From positions 2,049,735-2,113,734 of the forward strand of contig CM042163.1 of assembly GCA_023376005.1 (NCBI GenBank): a stretch of DNA of 64,000 bases. Direction: 5' to 3'. Every line of letters begins with the position of its first letter. The first letter of the stretch is position 1. The DNA is from Doryteuthis pealeii. Taxonomy: Eukaryota; Mollusca; Cephalopoda; Myopsida; Loliginidae. The notes beneath the pieces are model-generated. The model did no database searches and was not told the origin of the DNA. It worked only from the letters and a program-made list of their open reading frames with translations. Of this stretch, positions 11,160 through 22,821 are shown piece after piece. The position numbers and the translations under genes are program-made.

Positions 11160-11575
11160 GGTATACTGGTTTCGTTTGGTTTGGTTTGGCGGATTTTACG
11201 GCATGTCAACCTTTGTTGGGTTATTTTATGCCGAAGACATTTTGATTTATTCATTCTTGGAGGGTATTCAAAATTGTTTTATAACTCAATTTAAAAAAAG
11301 AAATTAGAACTCAATTTTTTAATTCAACCTATTGACATGACCCTAACAGGTACTACCACTCCAGGTCAGAGTGGACCTGGGAGTAATAGCGATGAATGGG
11401 TACTCCACACTGCCCAGAGCTCCTAAATTGAACCTCACCATTAGATGAAATTTAACGTGGGGTATTCTGTGTGACACTAAACTGCATCTAATGGTGAGGT
11501 TCAGTTCTGTAACGCTGGGGAGTATTAGTTAACCCTTCATTGTCATTACTACATGGTCCACGCTGACCCGGAGTG
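11160..11575 (-). repeat. Repeat A fragments in opposite orientations
   Basis: About 11160-11465 matches repeat A on the minus strand (GGATTTTACGGCATGTCAAC at its 3' end). Bases 11466-11575 match it on the plus strand, ending at the shared GACCCGGAGTGGTACT, where the LINE fragment begins. Confidence 0.75.
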
Positions 11576-12180
11576 GTACTCAACGGTAAGCCCCTTAAGC
11601 CAGTAGAACAATTCACATACCTAGGTAGTAATATCTTATCCACAGAAAGCGATGTAAATACACAAATAGGAAAAGCGTGGTCGGCCACAAACAAATTATC
11701 AATAATATGGAAATCCGATCTCACTGACAAGTTAAAGCGACATTTCTTCCAGGCGGTGGTTGTATCAGTGTTGCTGTACGGATGCACCACTTGGACCCTA
11801 ACGAGGCGCCTTGAGAATAAGCTGGACGGGAGCTGCACAAGAATGCTGCGTGCAGTCCTGAATAAATCGTGGAAGCAGCACCCCACGAGGAAACAGCTAT
11901 ATGGCCACCTGCCCCCCATCTCACAAACCATACAAGTGAGACGGACAAGACATGCCGGGCACTGCTGGAGAAGCAAGGATGAGCTCATAAGTGACGTTCT
12001 TCTGTGGAAGCCAACACACGGACATGCTAGTGTGGGCCGTCCATCAAGGACCTACATTGACCAACTAAGCAAAGATGCAGGTTGCTGCGCAGAGGACCTC
12101 CCTGGGAAAATGAATGATAGGAAAGGTTGGCGAGAGATTGTCATGGATATCCGTGCTAATAGCGCGACATGATGATGATG
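11576..12180 (+). pseudogene. RTE-like LINE C-terminal fragment, open for 199 codons
   Basis: The frame 11573-12172 encodes the C-terminal part of a non-LTR retrotransposon polyprotein. Recognisable motifs, in order, are FTYLGSNI, an LLYGCTTWTL block, RRTRHAGHCWR, GRPSRTYIDQL and GWREIVMDI, the usual order after the RT palm in RTE-type LINEs. The catalytic YADD motif, the rest of the RT and the endonuclease are absent, so the fragment is 5'-truncated. The element ends in (ATG)n at 12170-12181, a short-repeat tail typical of RTE elements. The ORF's first residues come from the repeat A junction. Related copies are at 19620-20490 and 63131-63388. The open frame suggests a fairly recent insertion but not function. 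Confidence 0.85.
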
Positions 12181-12416
12181 ATATCTGTTTAAAACTTATT
12201 CGTATTCAATAGGACCGTGTGCAAAAAAAAACTTCTGGAGAAACAACAACATAAAAATGTTCAATAAACGTGATTCTATAATATGTAGCATAAATTATTC
12301 CTATACAGGTTGAAATGCCGTTAAAATAACAACCAAGCAACTTTGCACCATATTATCATCATTGCGGATCAAAGAAATTTAAATTCCCAAATAGATATTT
12401 TCGAAAATTATTAGTA

Positions 12417-12809
12417 CTAGTACAAAATAAAAAACGCATTCCGGGCTATGTAAAAATAGATTTTTGAAACATATTGCCTGAGGGGTGGGAGTAAAAAATT
12501 CAATGTCAGCAAGTTTGTACCCTAAGTAAGTAAAATCATCAAATTCATTAAAGGGTTAAAAAATAAAACAATTTGAAATGTAAACTTTAAATATGTATTA
12601 AAATAAAACAAACTATATATAGATATATAATACCAGTCATGTATTTATTAAACATTGTTTTAAAAAACAATGAGGACTGTCTAATGTTGCATGTTCAAAT
12701 TTTGAGTGTATTTATTCTATGTTATGACGATTTTGGGTAATGTGGCGTAAGCAGTGACGTAGTTTTTGTTACAGACAAAAACCGGAAGCGAATCTCCATT
12801 ATTAATAGA
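12417..12809 (-). mobile_element. Non-autonomous Helitron, 393 bp
   Basis: On the minus strand the element starts TCTATTAATAATGGAGATTC at 12809 after an A, and ends ...CTAG at 12417 before a T. The subterminal hairpin (around 12436-12450) is degenerate in this copy but intact in those at 54771 and 62068. It carries no ORF. Confidence 0.75.
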
Positions 12810-13207
12810 TTAACAGATAGATTAGATAGGAATACTTGATGCCATAGAAAAGTGTGAATTATTTGTACTATTAGTTAATTTAATACATTTGTAATATTCA
12901 GGTTTTTTTTCTCTTTATAAAGGACACAAACCTAAAGATGAGAAGAAAGAATTCATACGTACATAAAATTCCCGCTTGAATGTGATAAAGCAATAGTCTT
13001 TAACTGTTGAAATGATTGCATCATATGCAAGCTTCATTTGAGTCTCTCTCTCTCTCTCTCTCTCTGTATATTATTGTAGGTATGTACAGCCACACACACA
13101 CAACACCACACACATATATATAATAATATATATATATAATATATATAATATTTGAAAGTTACTATAAGGGGAATATAACCTACTTCTAAACAAAACAAAA
13201 ATCTAAA

Positions 13208-13495
13208 GGTCCGGTGGTGTAGGCGGTTACGTCCTCAGCACTGTCAAGCTTGACAGTCAGGTTCGAAGACTCACACACAAGTGCGGTCTTCCCTATCTAT
13301 AGCTTCTGCTGATGAGGCCTAATAGGCCGAAATGTACATACAGAGATCTGATTTTTCCCTCGATTTGTTTAGCCTTAACATTTAAATAGTATGCCCCGCC
13401 TAATTCATCTAATCTAATTATATTAATTAAACTTTCAAAAATTAGGTACGACTTTAATTAAGCACATATTCCCTCACAAAATATCGTATATAGGT
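13208..13495 (+). mobile_element. tRNA-derived SINE carrying a hammerhead ribozyme
   Basis: The head contains a perfect-consensus A box (TGGTGTAGGCGG, 13215-13226) and a B-box-like GGTTCGAAGAC (13260-13270) at tRNA-like spacing. About 33 bp later comes a complete hammerhead (13304-13345), then TCGATTTGTTTAGCC and an AT-rich tail ending TTAAGCACATATTC. The minus-strand element at 56790-57025 has the same order, and 25298-25500, 29390-29520 and 58310-58465 are partial copies. A Pol III transcript would contain the ribozyme. This resembles schistosome SINE-like hammerhead satellites and animal retrozymes. Confidence 0.75.
13304..13345 (+). ncRNA. Hammerhead ribozyme (in SINE)
   Basis: Core CTGATGA is at 13309-13315. 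Stem II is GGCC/GGCC around TAATA (13316-13328). GAA is at 13329-13331. Stem III is ATG/CAT (13332-13334 with 13337-13339) with a 2-nt loop, giving the required A15.1-U16.1 pair. H17 is A13340. Stem I pairs TTCTG (13304-13308) with CAGAG (13341-13345), one wobble. Predicted cleavage is after 13340. Every invariant position is satisfied; activity is inferred. Confidence 0.8.
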
Positions 13496-13639
13496 TATTT
13501 CTGTACACACTGTAATACTAAATCCGCTCTACTAACGTATTGAGCACTTTATATTTGCTATAATCTGACTTATCTGAGTAATACTTTATCAACCAAATAT
13601 TGAGACTAACCTAATATTTTTACCGGTAATTATCCTATT

Positions 13640-13790
13640 ATATATATATATATATAGTATATTAAGTTGTGTACAGAAATAACCTAGCGGGTTTCACACA
13701 TAAGGATCTTCAGGGTAAATCACTGAAGTAATCAAGATATTGATTAATTACAGTTAACTGCGGGAGTCCATATTGTAATTATAACCGTTG
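13640..13790 (-). repeat. Hammerhead-like repeat beside (AT)n
   Basis: The minus strand reads TTTACC-CTGAAGA-TCCTTATG...GTGTGAAACCC...TAGGTTA. This has CTGANGA, GAAA and a short stem I (ACC/GGT), but stems II and III are weak. A homologue lies at 59930-60060, and an (AT)n run precedes at 13633-13655. Confidence 0.5.
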
Positions 13791-13799
13791 AAAACAGTT

Positions 13800-15270
13800 T
13801 AGCAGTGTCTGAATGGTTTCAATCCTTCCTCTGATTTCCAAACTTTCCAATCCTTTTCCAATCCTTTTGGACAGTTCCAAGTGCACCAACTACAATTGGT
13901 ATCACTGTTGACTTCATATTCCATAACCTTTTCAGTTTTGGCAAGGTCCAGATATTTGTCCATTTTTCATTTTCCTTTAGCTTCACCCTGTGATCTGCTG
14001 GAACTGCAAAATCCACCAGTTGACAAGTTCTTTCTTTTTTGTTTATCAACACTAGTCTATCTCTTGCTGGATAAGGTGATCCGTTTTTTTATTCTCAAAG
14101 TCTCAGAGAATTTTATGCGTTTCGTTCTCAAGAACAGATTCTGTTTATGCATATACCATTTTGTTGTATGGTCAAATTAATTTTTTGTGCATAATTCCCA
14201 GTGGATCACTTTCCCAACCCAGTCGTGTCTAGTTTTGTATCCTCGTTGTGCTAGTTTGCTACATTCGCATAGTATTGGTTAACAGTCTCATCTCTATTAC
14301 CGCAAAGTCTACATTTACTATTTTGTTGGGTTTCATTTTCGTTTTGATTTTTGTATTTTGTCCTATGGCATTATTTTGTGCAGCAATTATAAGTGATTCT
14401 GTTTCTCTTTTGAGGTTCCCCTTTCTAACTATGTCCAAGTCTTTTCATGTGCAACCTCTTCTATTTGTCGTTTGAAGCGTCCATATAATTGTTTTTCTTC
14501 CCATTTTGTTTTCTAGTCTTTGTCGTTTTTCTTTTTTCCATCTGCTGTTTCTACTATTGTTGGCCGCCATAAGTAGTTTGTCTTTGCTCTTTCTTGTGTA
14601 ATTTTCAAGTTGTTGGATTGTGTTTCTACGCATTCTCTATGTTGGCAGGACCTCTTCCCTTCCTTCCTTGACACATATAATCATCATCTATCATCTCTAG
14701 GGTTGGAGCTTGTGCATGGTCATTAATTTTCTCGTCCTTTGGTCTATCTGTCTGAGTTCTTCTTTGTCCATTTAGAATGGTCCTGAGTATTTATAATGGG
14801 AGCCCAGGTATTAATTCTTTGATCATTTTGCTGTTAAGTTTGTTTCTAGAAGTTTTCTAGTTCTCCTGAGATATTCTTTTTTCCCTTTCATTTCTGTTTG
14901 CTTAATATTGTCCGCTTCTAAAATTCCTAAGTATTTGTAACTTTCATTTTCATCAAGTGATTTTATGGTGTCCTGATGTGGTAGTTGTATTCCATTCATT
15001 AATTTTCTTTTCGCCTTTTTCATAACTAGCATAGCACATTTTTCTATTCCAAATTCATTCTATATCTTGGCTATATTTCTAATAGTTTGTACCAGGGTTT
15101 CTAATTCTTTTTCATTTTTTGCAAATTCTTTTATGTCATCCATGTACATGAGGGTGTTTATCTTCTCTTGTGTGCTAGTGAATTTGTATCCCCTGTACAT
15201 TTTAAGTATATGACTGAGAGGCATCATGGCTATAATGAACAGTAGTGTGATAATACTAATACTTAAAATG
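13800..15270 (-). pseudogene. R4/Dong-like LINE, RT catalytic motif to 3' tail
   Basis: The longest copy of this LINE in the window, read 15270 to 13800. It contains the RT catalytic box YMDD (15135-15146, in an MYMDDIKEF context), then a KYLGILEAD segment (14823-15032), a region of the TRKSKDKLL type (14445-14633), a damaged zinc knuckle (CRLCGNRDETVN, histidine lost, near 14290-14340) and the restriction-like endonuclease core RPD...LVDFAVPADHRVKLKE (about 13980-14060). This order (RT, CCHC knuckle, C-terminal RLE) is that of R2/R4/NeSL elements; association with TAA repeats favours R4/Dong. Several frameshifts break it. The RT N-terminal part is missing. Confidence 0.85.
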
Positions 15271-15272
15271 AC

Positions 15273-15550
15273 TAATAATAAATAAAATAATAATTATTAT
15301 TATTATTATAATCTATTATTGATCTGCTGGAATGCAAATCCACCAGTTGACAAGTTCTTTCTTTTTTGGTTAATCAGACACTAGGTCTGGTCTTCTTGCT
15401 GGCATAAGGTGAATCCGTTTTTATTTCAAAGTCCCAGAGAATTTTGTGCGTGTTCCGTTCTCAAGAACAGCATCTTGGTTCATGGCATATACCATTTTGT
15501 CTGTTGGTCAAAATTAATTTTTTTGCAATAATTTCCCAGTGATCACCTAT
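15273..15550 (-). pseudogene. R4/Dong-like LINE fragment with (ATT)n tail
   Basis: The minus-strand RLE segment (15320-15550) abuts (ATT)n at 15273-15312, equivalent to the TAA tail. It is frameshifted. 15550-16025 holds short AT-rich repeats and otherwise unrecognised sequence. Confidence 0.75.
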
Positions 15551-16029
15551 TAATTATTATATATATTTGTATATATTCTTATTATTATTATTAATTATTA
15601 TACTTAGTGCAGGATCGTTAGAATTTCTCCGCAATATTGACATTCCAATTTTCCATCGTCTTCTTATGGCTGAATACTTTGTCTCGTTGCGACATATTGA
15701 ATCACACCAAATCTCTTGTAATCGAAACAGAGAGACTTTTCCACTTTTTGCCGTGATTTTGTTCTTCGAGGCGTTCTTTCGATATTGGAAGCCATAATCT
15801 CATTATTAAATTGTATGGCCGGATGGAAACAATTGGTATGTACCTGTGTGGTTAAGTAGAAGACCGACCTTCGTCGTAGAGAGGCAAGCTCACACAGTAG
15901 CAGCATCCTCAGCATGGATGTAATGTGTAATTTCTCTTTCTGACTCACGACGCCTAAAAATCGAAGCTACGGAACTTATGAGGATGCCTGCAGAATTGAA
16001 TAGGCAAAAAAGAAAATGAGGACGTCAGT

Positions 16030-17086
16030 TTAAGGAAAGAAAAAGAGAAAGAAAGAAGAAAGAGTAAGGGAAGTGGAAGAAGGGAAAAAGAAAGAACGAA
16101 AGAAAGAAGGGGAAAGAGAAAGAAAGGAAGAAAGAAGGAAGAAATAAAGGAAGAAAGAAAGAAAGAAGGAAAGGAAGGAAGAAAGGAAAAAAGAGAAAGA
16201 ACGAAAGAAAGGAGAAGGAAAAGAAAGAAATAAGAAAGAAGAGAAGAAGGGAGAAGAAAGCAAGAAAGGAAGGAAGAATAAAGACAAGAAAGAAAGGAAG
16301 AAAAGGAAGAAAGAAGAAAGGAAGAAGGAAAAGAAAAGGAAAGAAATGTAGAAGAAAGAAAACGGAAGGAATAAATAAAGAAGGAAGAAGAAAGAAAGAA
16401 AGAAAGGAGAAGGAAAGAAAGGAAAGAAATGTAGAAAGAAAGAAAGAAAAGAAGGAATACATAAGAAGGAAAGAAAAGAAGAAGGAAAGAAGAAGAAAAG
16501 AAAGGAAGAAAGAAAAGAAGAAAGAAAGAAAGAAGAAGGTAGAAAAGAAAGAAAGAAAGGAAGGAATAAATAAAGAAGGAAAGAAAAGAAAGAAAGAAAG
16601 GAAGAAAGAAAGAAAGAAAGAAAGAAGAATGGTAAAAGAAAGAAAGAAAGGAGGAAGAAATAAGAAGGAAAGAAAGAGAAGAAGGAAGAAAGAGAAAGAG
16701 GAAGAAAGAAAAGAAGGGAAGGAAGGAAGAAGGGGAAAAAAAAACGAAGAAAGGAAGAATTAAAGAACAAAAGAAAGAAAGAAATGTGAAGAAAGAAGAA
16801 TGAGAAAGAAGAAAGAAGGAAAGAAGAAAGAATGGGAGAAAGAAAGAAAGAGAGAGAAGGAAAGAGAAGAAAGAATGAATGAAAGAAAGAGAGAATTAAA
16901 GAAAGAAAGAAAGAAAGAAAGAAAGAGAGAATTAAAGAAAGAAAGAAGAAAGAAAGGAGGAAAGAATGGGAGAAAGAAAGAGAAGGGGAAGAAGGGAAGA
17001 AGGAGAAAGAATAAAGAGAAGTAAAAAGAAAAGAAAAGGAAGAGTGTTGTGTGGTGAGAGAGAGAGGAGAGAGAGAGGAGAGAGAG

Positions 17087-17120
<34 letters not shown>

Positions 17121-17125
17121 TAGAA
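16030..17125 (+). repeat. About 1.1-kb GA/GGAA purine tract
   Basis: Almost pure purine on the plus strand: AAGA, GGAA and GAAA mixtures, closing with GA dinucleotides at about 17058-17112. Long frames on both strands (FLSFF, KKERKK) are artefacts. Confidence 0.97.
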
Positions 17126-17299
17126 TGAATAATTAAATAAATATAAAAATATCATTGTTTTAACTAAAGAAAATCTCCATTTTTATGAAGAATCAAATGC
17201 TTATTAATAATTGACTCAACCAATATAGGTGATGTTATAGTGCAGCTATTACCGTAAGTAGTACTGTACTATATGCAGCACTTTTATTTCTCATTCTAG

Positions 17300-17904
17300 T
17301 TATTGAGGTCGTTTATTATATTATTATTATTAATATTATTAATTATTATCTCTTTTTGAGTTTTCACACCAGTGTTAGCTGATGGTCTTCTCCCTGGAGT
17401 CTGAGTGACAGCAAGTCTCCTCAGGTGTCCAGGACTCTTCTGGTTATTCTGGTGATTGCAGCAGTGCAGTGTTCTGAATGGTTTCAATCCTTCCTCTGAT
17501 TTCCAAACTTTCCAACCCTTTCCAATCCTTTTGGGACCGTTCCAAGTGCACCAAACTACAATTGGTATCACTTTTGATTTCATATTCACTAGCTTTTTCA
17601 GTTCTCTGGCAAGGTCCAGATATTTGTCCATTTTTTTCATTTTCCTTTAGCTTCACCCTGTGATCTGCTGGCACTGCAAATCCACCAGTTTGCAAGTTCT
17701 TTCTTTTTTGTTTATCAACACTAGGTCTGGCCTTCTTGCGGGATAAGGTGATTCCGTTTTATTTCAAAGTCCCAGAGAATTTTATGTGTTTCGTTCTCAA
17801 GAACAGATTCTGGTTTATGCATTATACCATTTCATTGTATGGTCAACATTAAATTTTTGCATAATTCCCACGCAGTCACCTCCCAACCCAGTCGTCCGTA
17901 CCAG
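17300..17904 (-). pseudogene. R4/Dong-like LINE 3' end
   Basis: The minus strand carries the RLE core and the conserved IPIVV.G segment, then the 3' tail (TCAGACTCCAGGGAGAAGAC), ending in an (ATT)n tract at about 17308-17350. The reading frame is broken repeatedly. Confidence 0.8.
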
Positions 17905-18550
17905 GGTTCACTGGAGGCTGAGTGACAACAGGTCTCCTCCGGTCTCCAGGACTTTTCTCGATATTCTAATAGTCTTATCAGTGCTGTTGTTTGGATAGTC
18001 TCGATTTTCCTCCGATTTACAATTCTCCCAAATTCTTTTCTAAAGCTTTAGGGACAGTTCCAAGTGCACTAATTACAATTGGTACGACCGTCACTTGATG
18101 CGAAGGACAAGTATTTGTCTGTCTTTCGCTTTCTTTCATTTTCCCCCTAGTCGACCAGGACACAAGATCCACGGATGACAGGTTCCTTCTTCTTGCCAAT
18201 CATCCTAGGTCCGGTCTCCTAATCGGATTAGGTGATCCGTCTGTACCTCGAAGCTCCACAGAATTTTATATACGTCTCATTCTCAGGGCAATTCAGGCTT
18301 GTGCATATACCATTTAGTTGTATTGAATTTCTTGCACCAGTTTCAAGTGGATCACTTTCCCACCAGTCGTGTCTACTCTTGTACTTCGTTTGTGCTAGTT
18401 TGCTGCATCGCTTATTATATGATTAACCGTTTCGCGTCTCTGTTTCCACATATTCTGCACTTGCTATTTCTGCTGCGTCTTATCTATTTTTGCCTTTAGT
18501 TGATTTGTTTATGGCATTGTCTTGTGCTGCGATTATCAGCGATTCGCAAC
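17905..18550 (-). pseudogene. R4/Dong-like LINE 3' end, divergent copy
   Basis: The same domain order as at 17300 but more diverged (RPDLG-type endonuclease segment near 18180-18240, zinc-knuckle region near 18430-18460). It joins the previous copy without an intervening TAA tract. No intact frame remains. Confidence 0.75.
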
Positions 18551-19500
18551 AAGCCGGTGGTTCACTGGAGGCTGAGTGACAGCAAGTCTCCCCAGTCTCC
18601 AGGACTCTTCAAGCCGCGATCTCATAATGCTGTAGTCTGGATGGTCTCGATCATTCCTCTGATTTTCATTCATCCAGACTCTTTTCCAACCCCTGGGAAT
18701 TGTTCCAAGGGCCTCATTACAATTGTTACGACCTTCACACTCATGTTTGTCAGTTTTCTCAGTTCACTGGCAAGGTCGCCAAGTATTTGTCCGATCTTTT
18801 CGCTCTCTTTCATGTTCCTCTGTGATCGGGCCGGGACGGCAAAGTCCACGAGATGGACATTCTCCTCCTATTGTCATACAAAACTAGATCTGGTCTCCTC
18901 GCCGGGATTAGGTGATTCGGGCTGTCACTCAAAGTCCCAGAAAATTTTGTGTGTCTCATTCTCCAGGCACGATTAGGTTTGTGCATATACCATTTAGTTC
19001 CAGTAATCACCTTCCCCACCCACTCGTGTCTAGTCTTGTACTCTCTCTGTGCGATTCTACTGTATTCGCTTATTATGTGATGACAATTTCGTCTTTTCCA
19101 AACACTCTACACTTGCTATCTGTTGTGTTTATCTATTTTTGCTTTATATAATTGTCCTTATGGCATTGTCTTGTGCTGCAATTATCAGAGATCAGTTTCT
19201 CTTTTGAGGTTTCCCCTTCTTAGCCATGTCCATGTCTTCTGTTGTGCGATCTCTTCTGTATTCCATTATTATTATTATTTATTATTATTATTTCCTCTTG
19301 TGAGTTTTTCGCTAGTGTAATCTATTATCTTCACTGAAGTATGAGTGGCAACAAGTCTCCTCAGTCTTCAGGACTCTCTTGAGTATTCTAGCCAATTTCA
19401 ACAATGTCATGCCCGATGGTCTCAATTCCTTCCTCTGATCTTCCTATAGCCTCCAGTCTATTTTAATAACTTTTTGGTGACCGTTCCAGTGAACCAACTA
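18551..19500 (-). pseudogene. R4/Dong-like LINE copies, two stacked
   Basis: One copy covers about 18551-19260 and a shorter one about 19291-19500. They are separated by (ATT)n at 19265-19291. Both retain the 3' tail (GAGTGACA.CAAGTCTCC on the plus strand) and portions of the endonuclease region. Confidence 0.75.
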
Positions 19501-19619
19501 CAATTACTGATCACTGTATCCCCCCCCTTATCGAGCCTTCCCTAGAGTTTGAATGCAGCAAGTCTCTCGTGTCTCCAGAAAACTTAAGTAAGTTCCAAGT
19601 CCGTTTTTAGAGTTCTAAT

Positions 19620-20490
19620 GGTCTGTATGTCTCCTCACACCTTGTCTGTGAGATTGGACCTCCATATGATCGATAATTTATTTATTCTGCCCATGCTTTT
19701 CCTATACGTGATTAACGTTGTTTTCTGTGGAGGAGATGTTGCTGCCTAGTATTTAAATTGTTCTACAGAATTTAGGAGTTTGCCACTGATGGTTGAGATG
19801 CGCTTTTGTTTTTGAAGGACATGAGCTCAGTTTTATCAGAGTTTCACGTACAGGCCGACATTTCGTGCTGCCTTTTCTAGGCTGTGTAGTAGGGATTCGG
19901 CCTGTGCAGGTGTATTTGGAGTAGTGCCAGGTCATCAGCATAGTCCCATCCGTAATAGTATGTGCGGGATATCGCCTGCTTCTTGCTTTTTTTTAGTGTG
20001 AGGCCTTTTTCCTTTTGGGATCTAGTGATGTTCGGAGTACGTAAAAGAGACGTTCTTCAAGGCCGTTGTCGTGTCAGTACTGCTGTATGGCTGTACCACC
20101 TGGACCCTAACTAAGCGACTAGAGATAAACTAGACGGAGTTGCACAAGAATGCTGCGGGTGATCCTGGACAAGACGTGTAAACAACACCCACGAGAAAAC
20201 AGCTGTACGGCCACCTGCCACAATACACCCAAACCACCGAGTAGACGGACAAGACACGCGGGACACTGCTGGAGAAGCAAGGACGAACTCATAAGCGACG
20301 TCCCTGTGGAAGCCAGCACATGGAAAGCAGTGTGGGGCCGACCAGCAAAGACGATCAGCTCTGTGTGGATACAGGATGCTGCATAGAGGACCTCCCAAGA
20401 ATGATGATTGATAGGGACGGATGGAAAGAGATTGTCATGGATATCCGTGCTGACAGCCGCGACATGATGATGATGATGATGATGGTCTGT
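19620..20490 (+). pseudogene. RTE-like LINE with 5' inversion (twin-priming structure)
   Basis: Bases 19620-20036 encode, on the minus strand, the upstream part of the element, including the RT catalytic motif YADD (19931-19942, YADDLALLQ) and the GSNISSTE segment that aligns with GSNILSTE in the 11576 copy. Bases 20038-20490 continue on the plus strand from the next part (VVVSVLLYG block, RRTRHAGHCWRSKDELISDV) to an (ATG)n tail at 20464-20483. The break falls at the same point of the element on both sides (after GACAAG), so little sequence is lost. Frameshifts and stops are present. Confidence 0.8.
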
Positions 20491-21740
20491 ATGTTTCAAT
20501 CTTTTCTCTAATCCCAGTTCCTCAGGTTCTTTTCGAGGATTGTTCCAAGGTATCACCTTATGTCCTTAATACTGGTGCATTTGGCACCGTGCAAACCAAA
20601 CACAAGAATCAAGTTTAGATGAATTGAGGACTGTTCCTAAAAGCTCAAATTACAATTTCATTCTCACCTTCATGTTCCACATTTTCTTCAGCTCGTTGGC
20701 AAGGTCAATATATTATCAGGAGAGTTTTTCACACCAGCGTTGCTGATGGCATTTCACAGGAGTCTATGTGACAACAAGTCTCCTCAGGTCTCCGGGGAGT
20801 GTTTCTGGGTATTTTTAGCCGGTTGCAGTAATGCAGTGGTCTGGAGGGTCTCAGTCTTCCTCTGATCCAGATACTCCAGTCTTTTTCCCAAGCTTGTTGG
20901 CCGTTCCACGTGCACCAACAACAATTGGTATCACTCCCCATCATTCCACAGCTTTTTCATTCTCGTGCAAGCATGTGTCCATCTTTTCGTTTTCGTTCAT
21001 CTTCACCTGTGTTTGCTGGACGCAAAGTCCACCGGTTGACAAGTTCTCTTTTTTTTGTTAATCAATACTAGGTCTGGTCTCCTTGCTGATGGTCTTTCAC
21101 TGGAGTCTGAGTGACAGCAAATCTCCTCAGGTTCTCAGGACTCTTCTGAGTATTCTGGCAGATTGCAGCAGTGCAGTATTCTGAAGGTTTCAACCCTTCC
21201 TCTGATTTCCAAACTTTCCAGAACCTTTTCCAATCCTTTTGGGACTATTATTATTATTATTATTCATTAATATTATTATTATTATTATTTGCTCCTTTTG
21301 AGTTTTCCACATAGCATAGCTTGATGGTCTTTCACTGGAGTCTGAGTGACAGCAAGTCTCTATACTATTTTTGTTGGGTCCTATCAATTTCGCTTTGATA
21401 TAGTTTGTCCTTATGGCATTATTTTGTGCAGCAATTATAAGTGATTCAGTTTTTCTCTCTTTGAGGTTTCCTTTTCTTAACCATGTCAAGTCTTTTCATG
21501 GGCAACCTCTTATTGTCGTTTGAAGCGTCCATATAATTGTTTTTCTTCCCATTTTTGTTTTCTAGTCTTTGTTGTTTTTCTGATTGTCCATCTGTCGCTT
21601 CTACTATTGTTGGCCGCCATAAGAGTTTGTCTTTGCTTTTTCTTGTGTAATCTTCAAGTTGTTGGATTGTGGTTCTACGCATTCCTCTATGTTGGCAAGA
21701 CCTCTTCCCCTTCTTTCTTGAACATATAATCTATCTCTAT
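20491..21740 (-). pseudogene. R4/Dong-like LINE debris, several copies
   Basis: Partial minus-strand copies at about 20491-20710, 20711-21065, 21085-21245 and 21290-21740. (ATT)n lies between the last two (21247-21290). The last includes the TRKSKDKLL-type region. A non-LINE insert at about 20553-20600 is the reverse of sequence at 10835-10868. Confidence 0.75.
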
Positions 21741-21744
21741 GATA

Positions 21745-21771
21745 TTATTATTGTTATTTTTAATATTAATA

Positions 21772-21821
<50 letters not shown>

Positions 21822-21822
21822 G
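21745..21822 (+). repeat. (ATT)n microsatellite
   Basis: Nearly uninterrupted ATT repeats at the outer edge of the antisense LINE cluster. 21823-22225 is unique-looking AT-rich sequence with no feature recognised. Confidence 0.95.
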
Positions 21823-22224
21823 TTGTGGTACCTTGACTTACGAGTACGTTGATTTACTCTCCATTACGCGTTTTCGATTACGAGCTGCACTCGTCTGTTT
21901 TTTTTTTTCGTATTGGAAGCTAGAATTCAGATACGATACTGTCTAAAACATTTAAGTTTCAAATTTATTAAGAAAAGAGAATTTTTAAGAAATATAACAT
22001 TACAACATTATAGCCGCACATAAATTCATACATTCTATATGTCTATGTTTTACAATCCAATAAAGTGATATTTTTCTTATTAAAAAAAACTAATAAAAAT
22101 TAGGGTGATTATTGGAGGTGGTCTGGGAACAGATTTAATATCATTTCAGTTTATTTCATTGGGAAAATTGATTTGATTACAAGGATATTGACTTACGAGC
22201 GGAACAAATTAAACTCGTAAATCA

Positions 22225-22235
22225 GGTGACACTAT

Positions 22236-22297
<62 letters not shown>

Positions 22298-22438
22298 GTG
22301 TGTGTGTTAGTCCTTTTGTTAGTATTGGAGGAATGAGAATAAAGTGCTCGATTACTTTGTAAGAGCTGTATTTATTTATTATAGTGTACAATTGCAATTG
22401 CACCTTAAATGTATTGTACACTATAATAAATAATATAT

Positions 22439-22488
<50 letters not shown>

Positions 22489-22495
22489 TAAGCCA
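22225..22495. repeat. Two (AT)n tracts around a short spacer
   Basis: (AT)n at 22230-22298 and 22431-22486 enclose a spacer with a short inverted pair (GTGTACAATTG / AATGTATTGTACAC). Another (AT)n lies at 22630-22670. Confidence 0.9.
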
Positions 22496-22626
22496 ACATT
22501 TAATCTAAACGCTCGAGTTTCATAAAAAAGAAACAGAGACGGAATAAAAACTGGAATTAGATGAATTAACTAATCTCTTTTGTGTCTATCTCTGTCTATC
22601 TATCTCTCTCCCCCCCTCTCTCTCTC

Positions 22627-22664
<38 letters not shown>

Positions 22665-22821
22665 TATAATCCAAAAGTTCAGAGAAGAAATCTTCCTTAC
22701 AACACAAGAGTTTTTATTTTAAAAAAACCTGTCGCAGTTTGAGAGCTCAATGTGTGCTGTTAATGTTAGAGTCACAGAGCAAATATATAAGTAAAGAAAT
22801 AACAAAAGACTTAGAGATTTA

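Noticed and set aside
12165..12181. Poly-Met/poly-Asp coding repeat
   Set aside because: It is the (ATG)n tail of an RTE-like LINE, seen at the same place in three copies.
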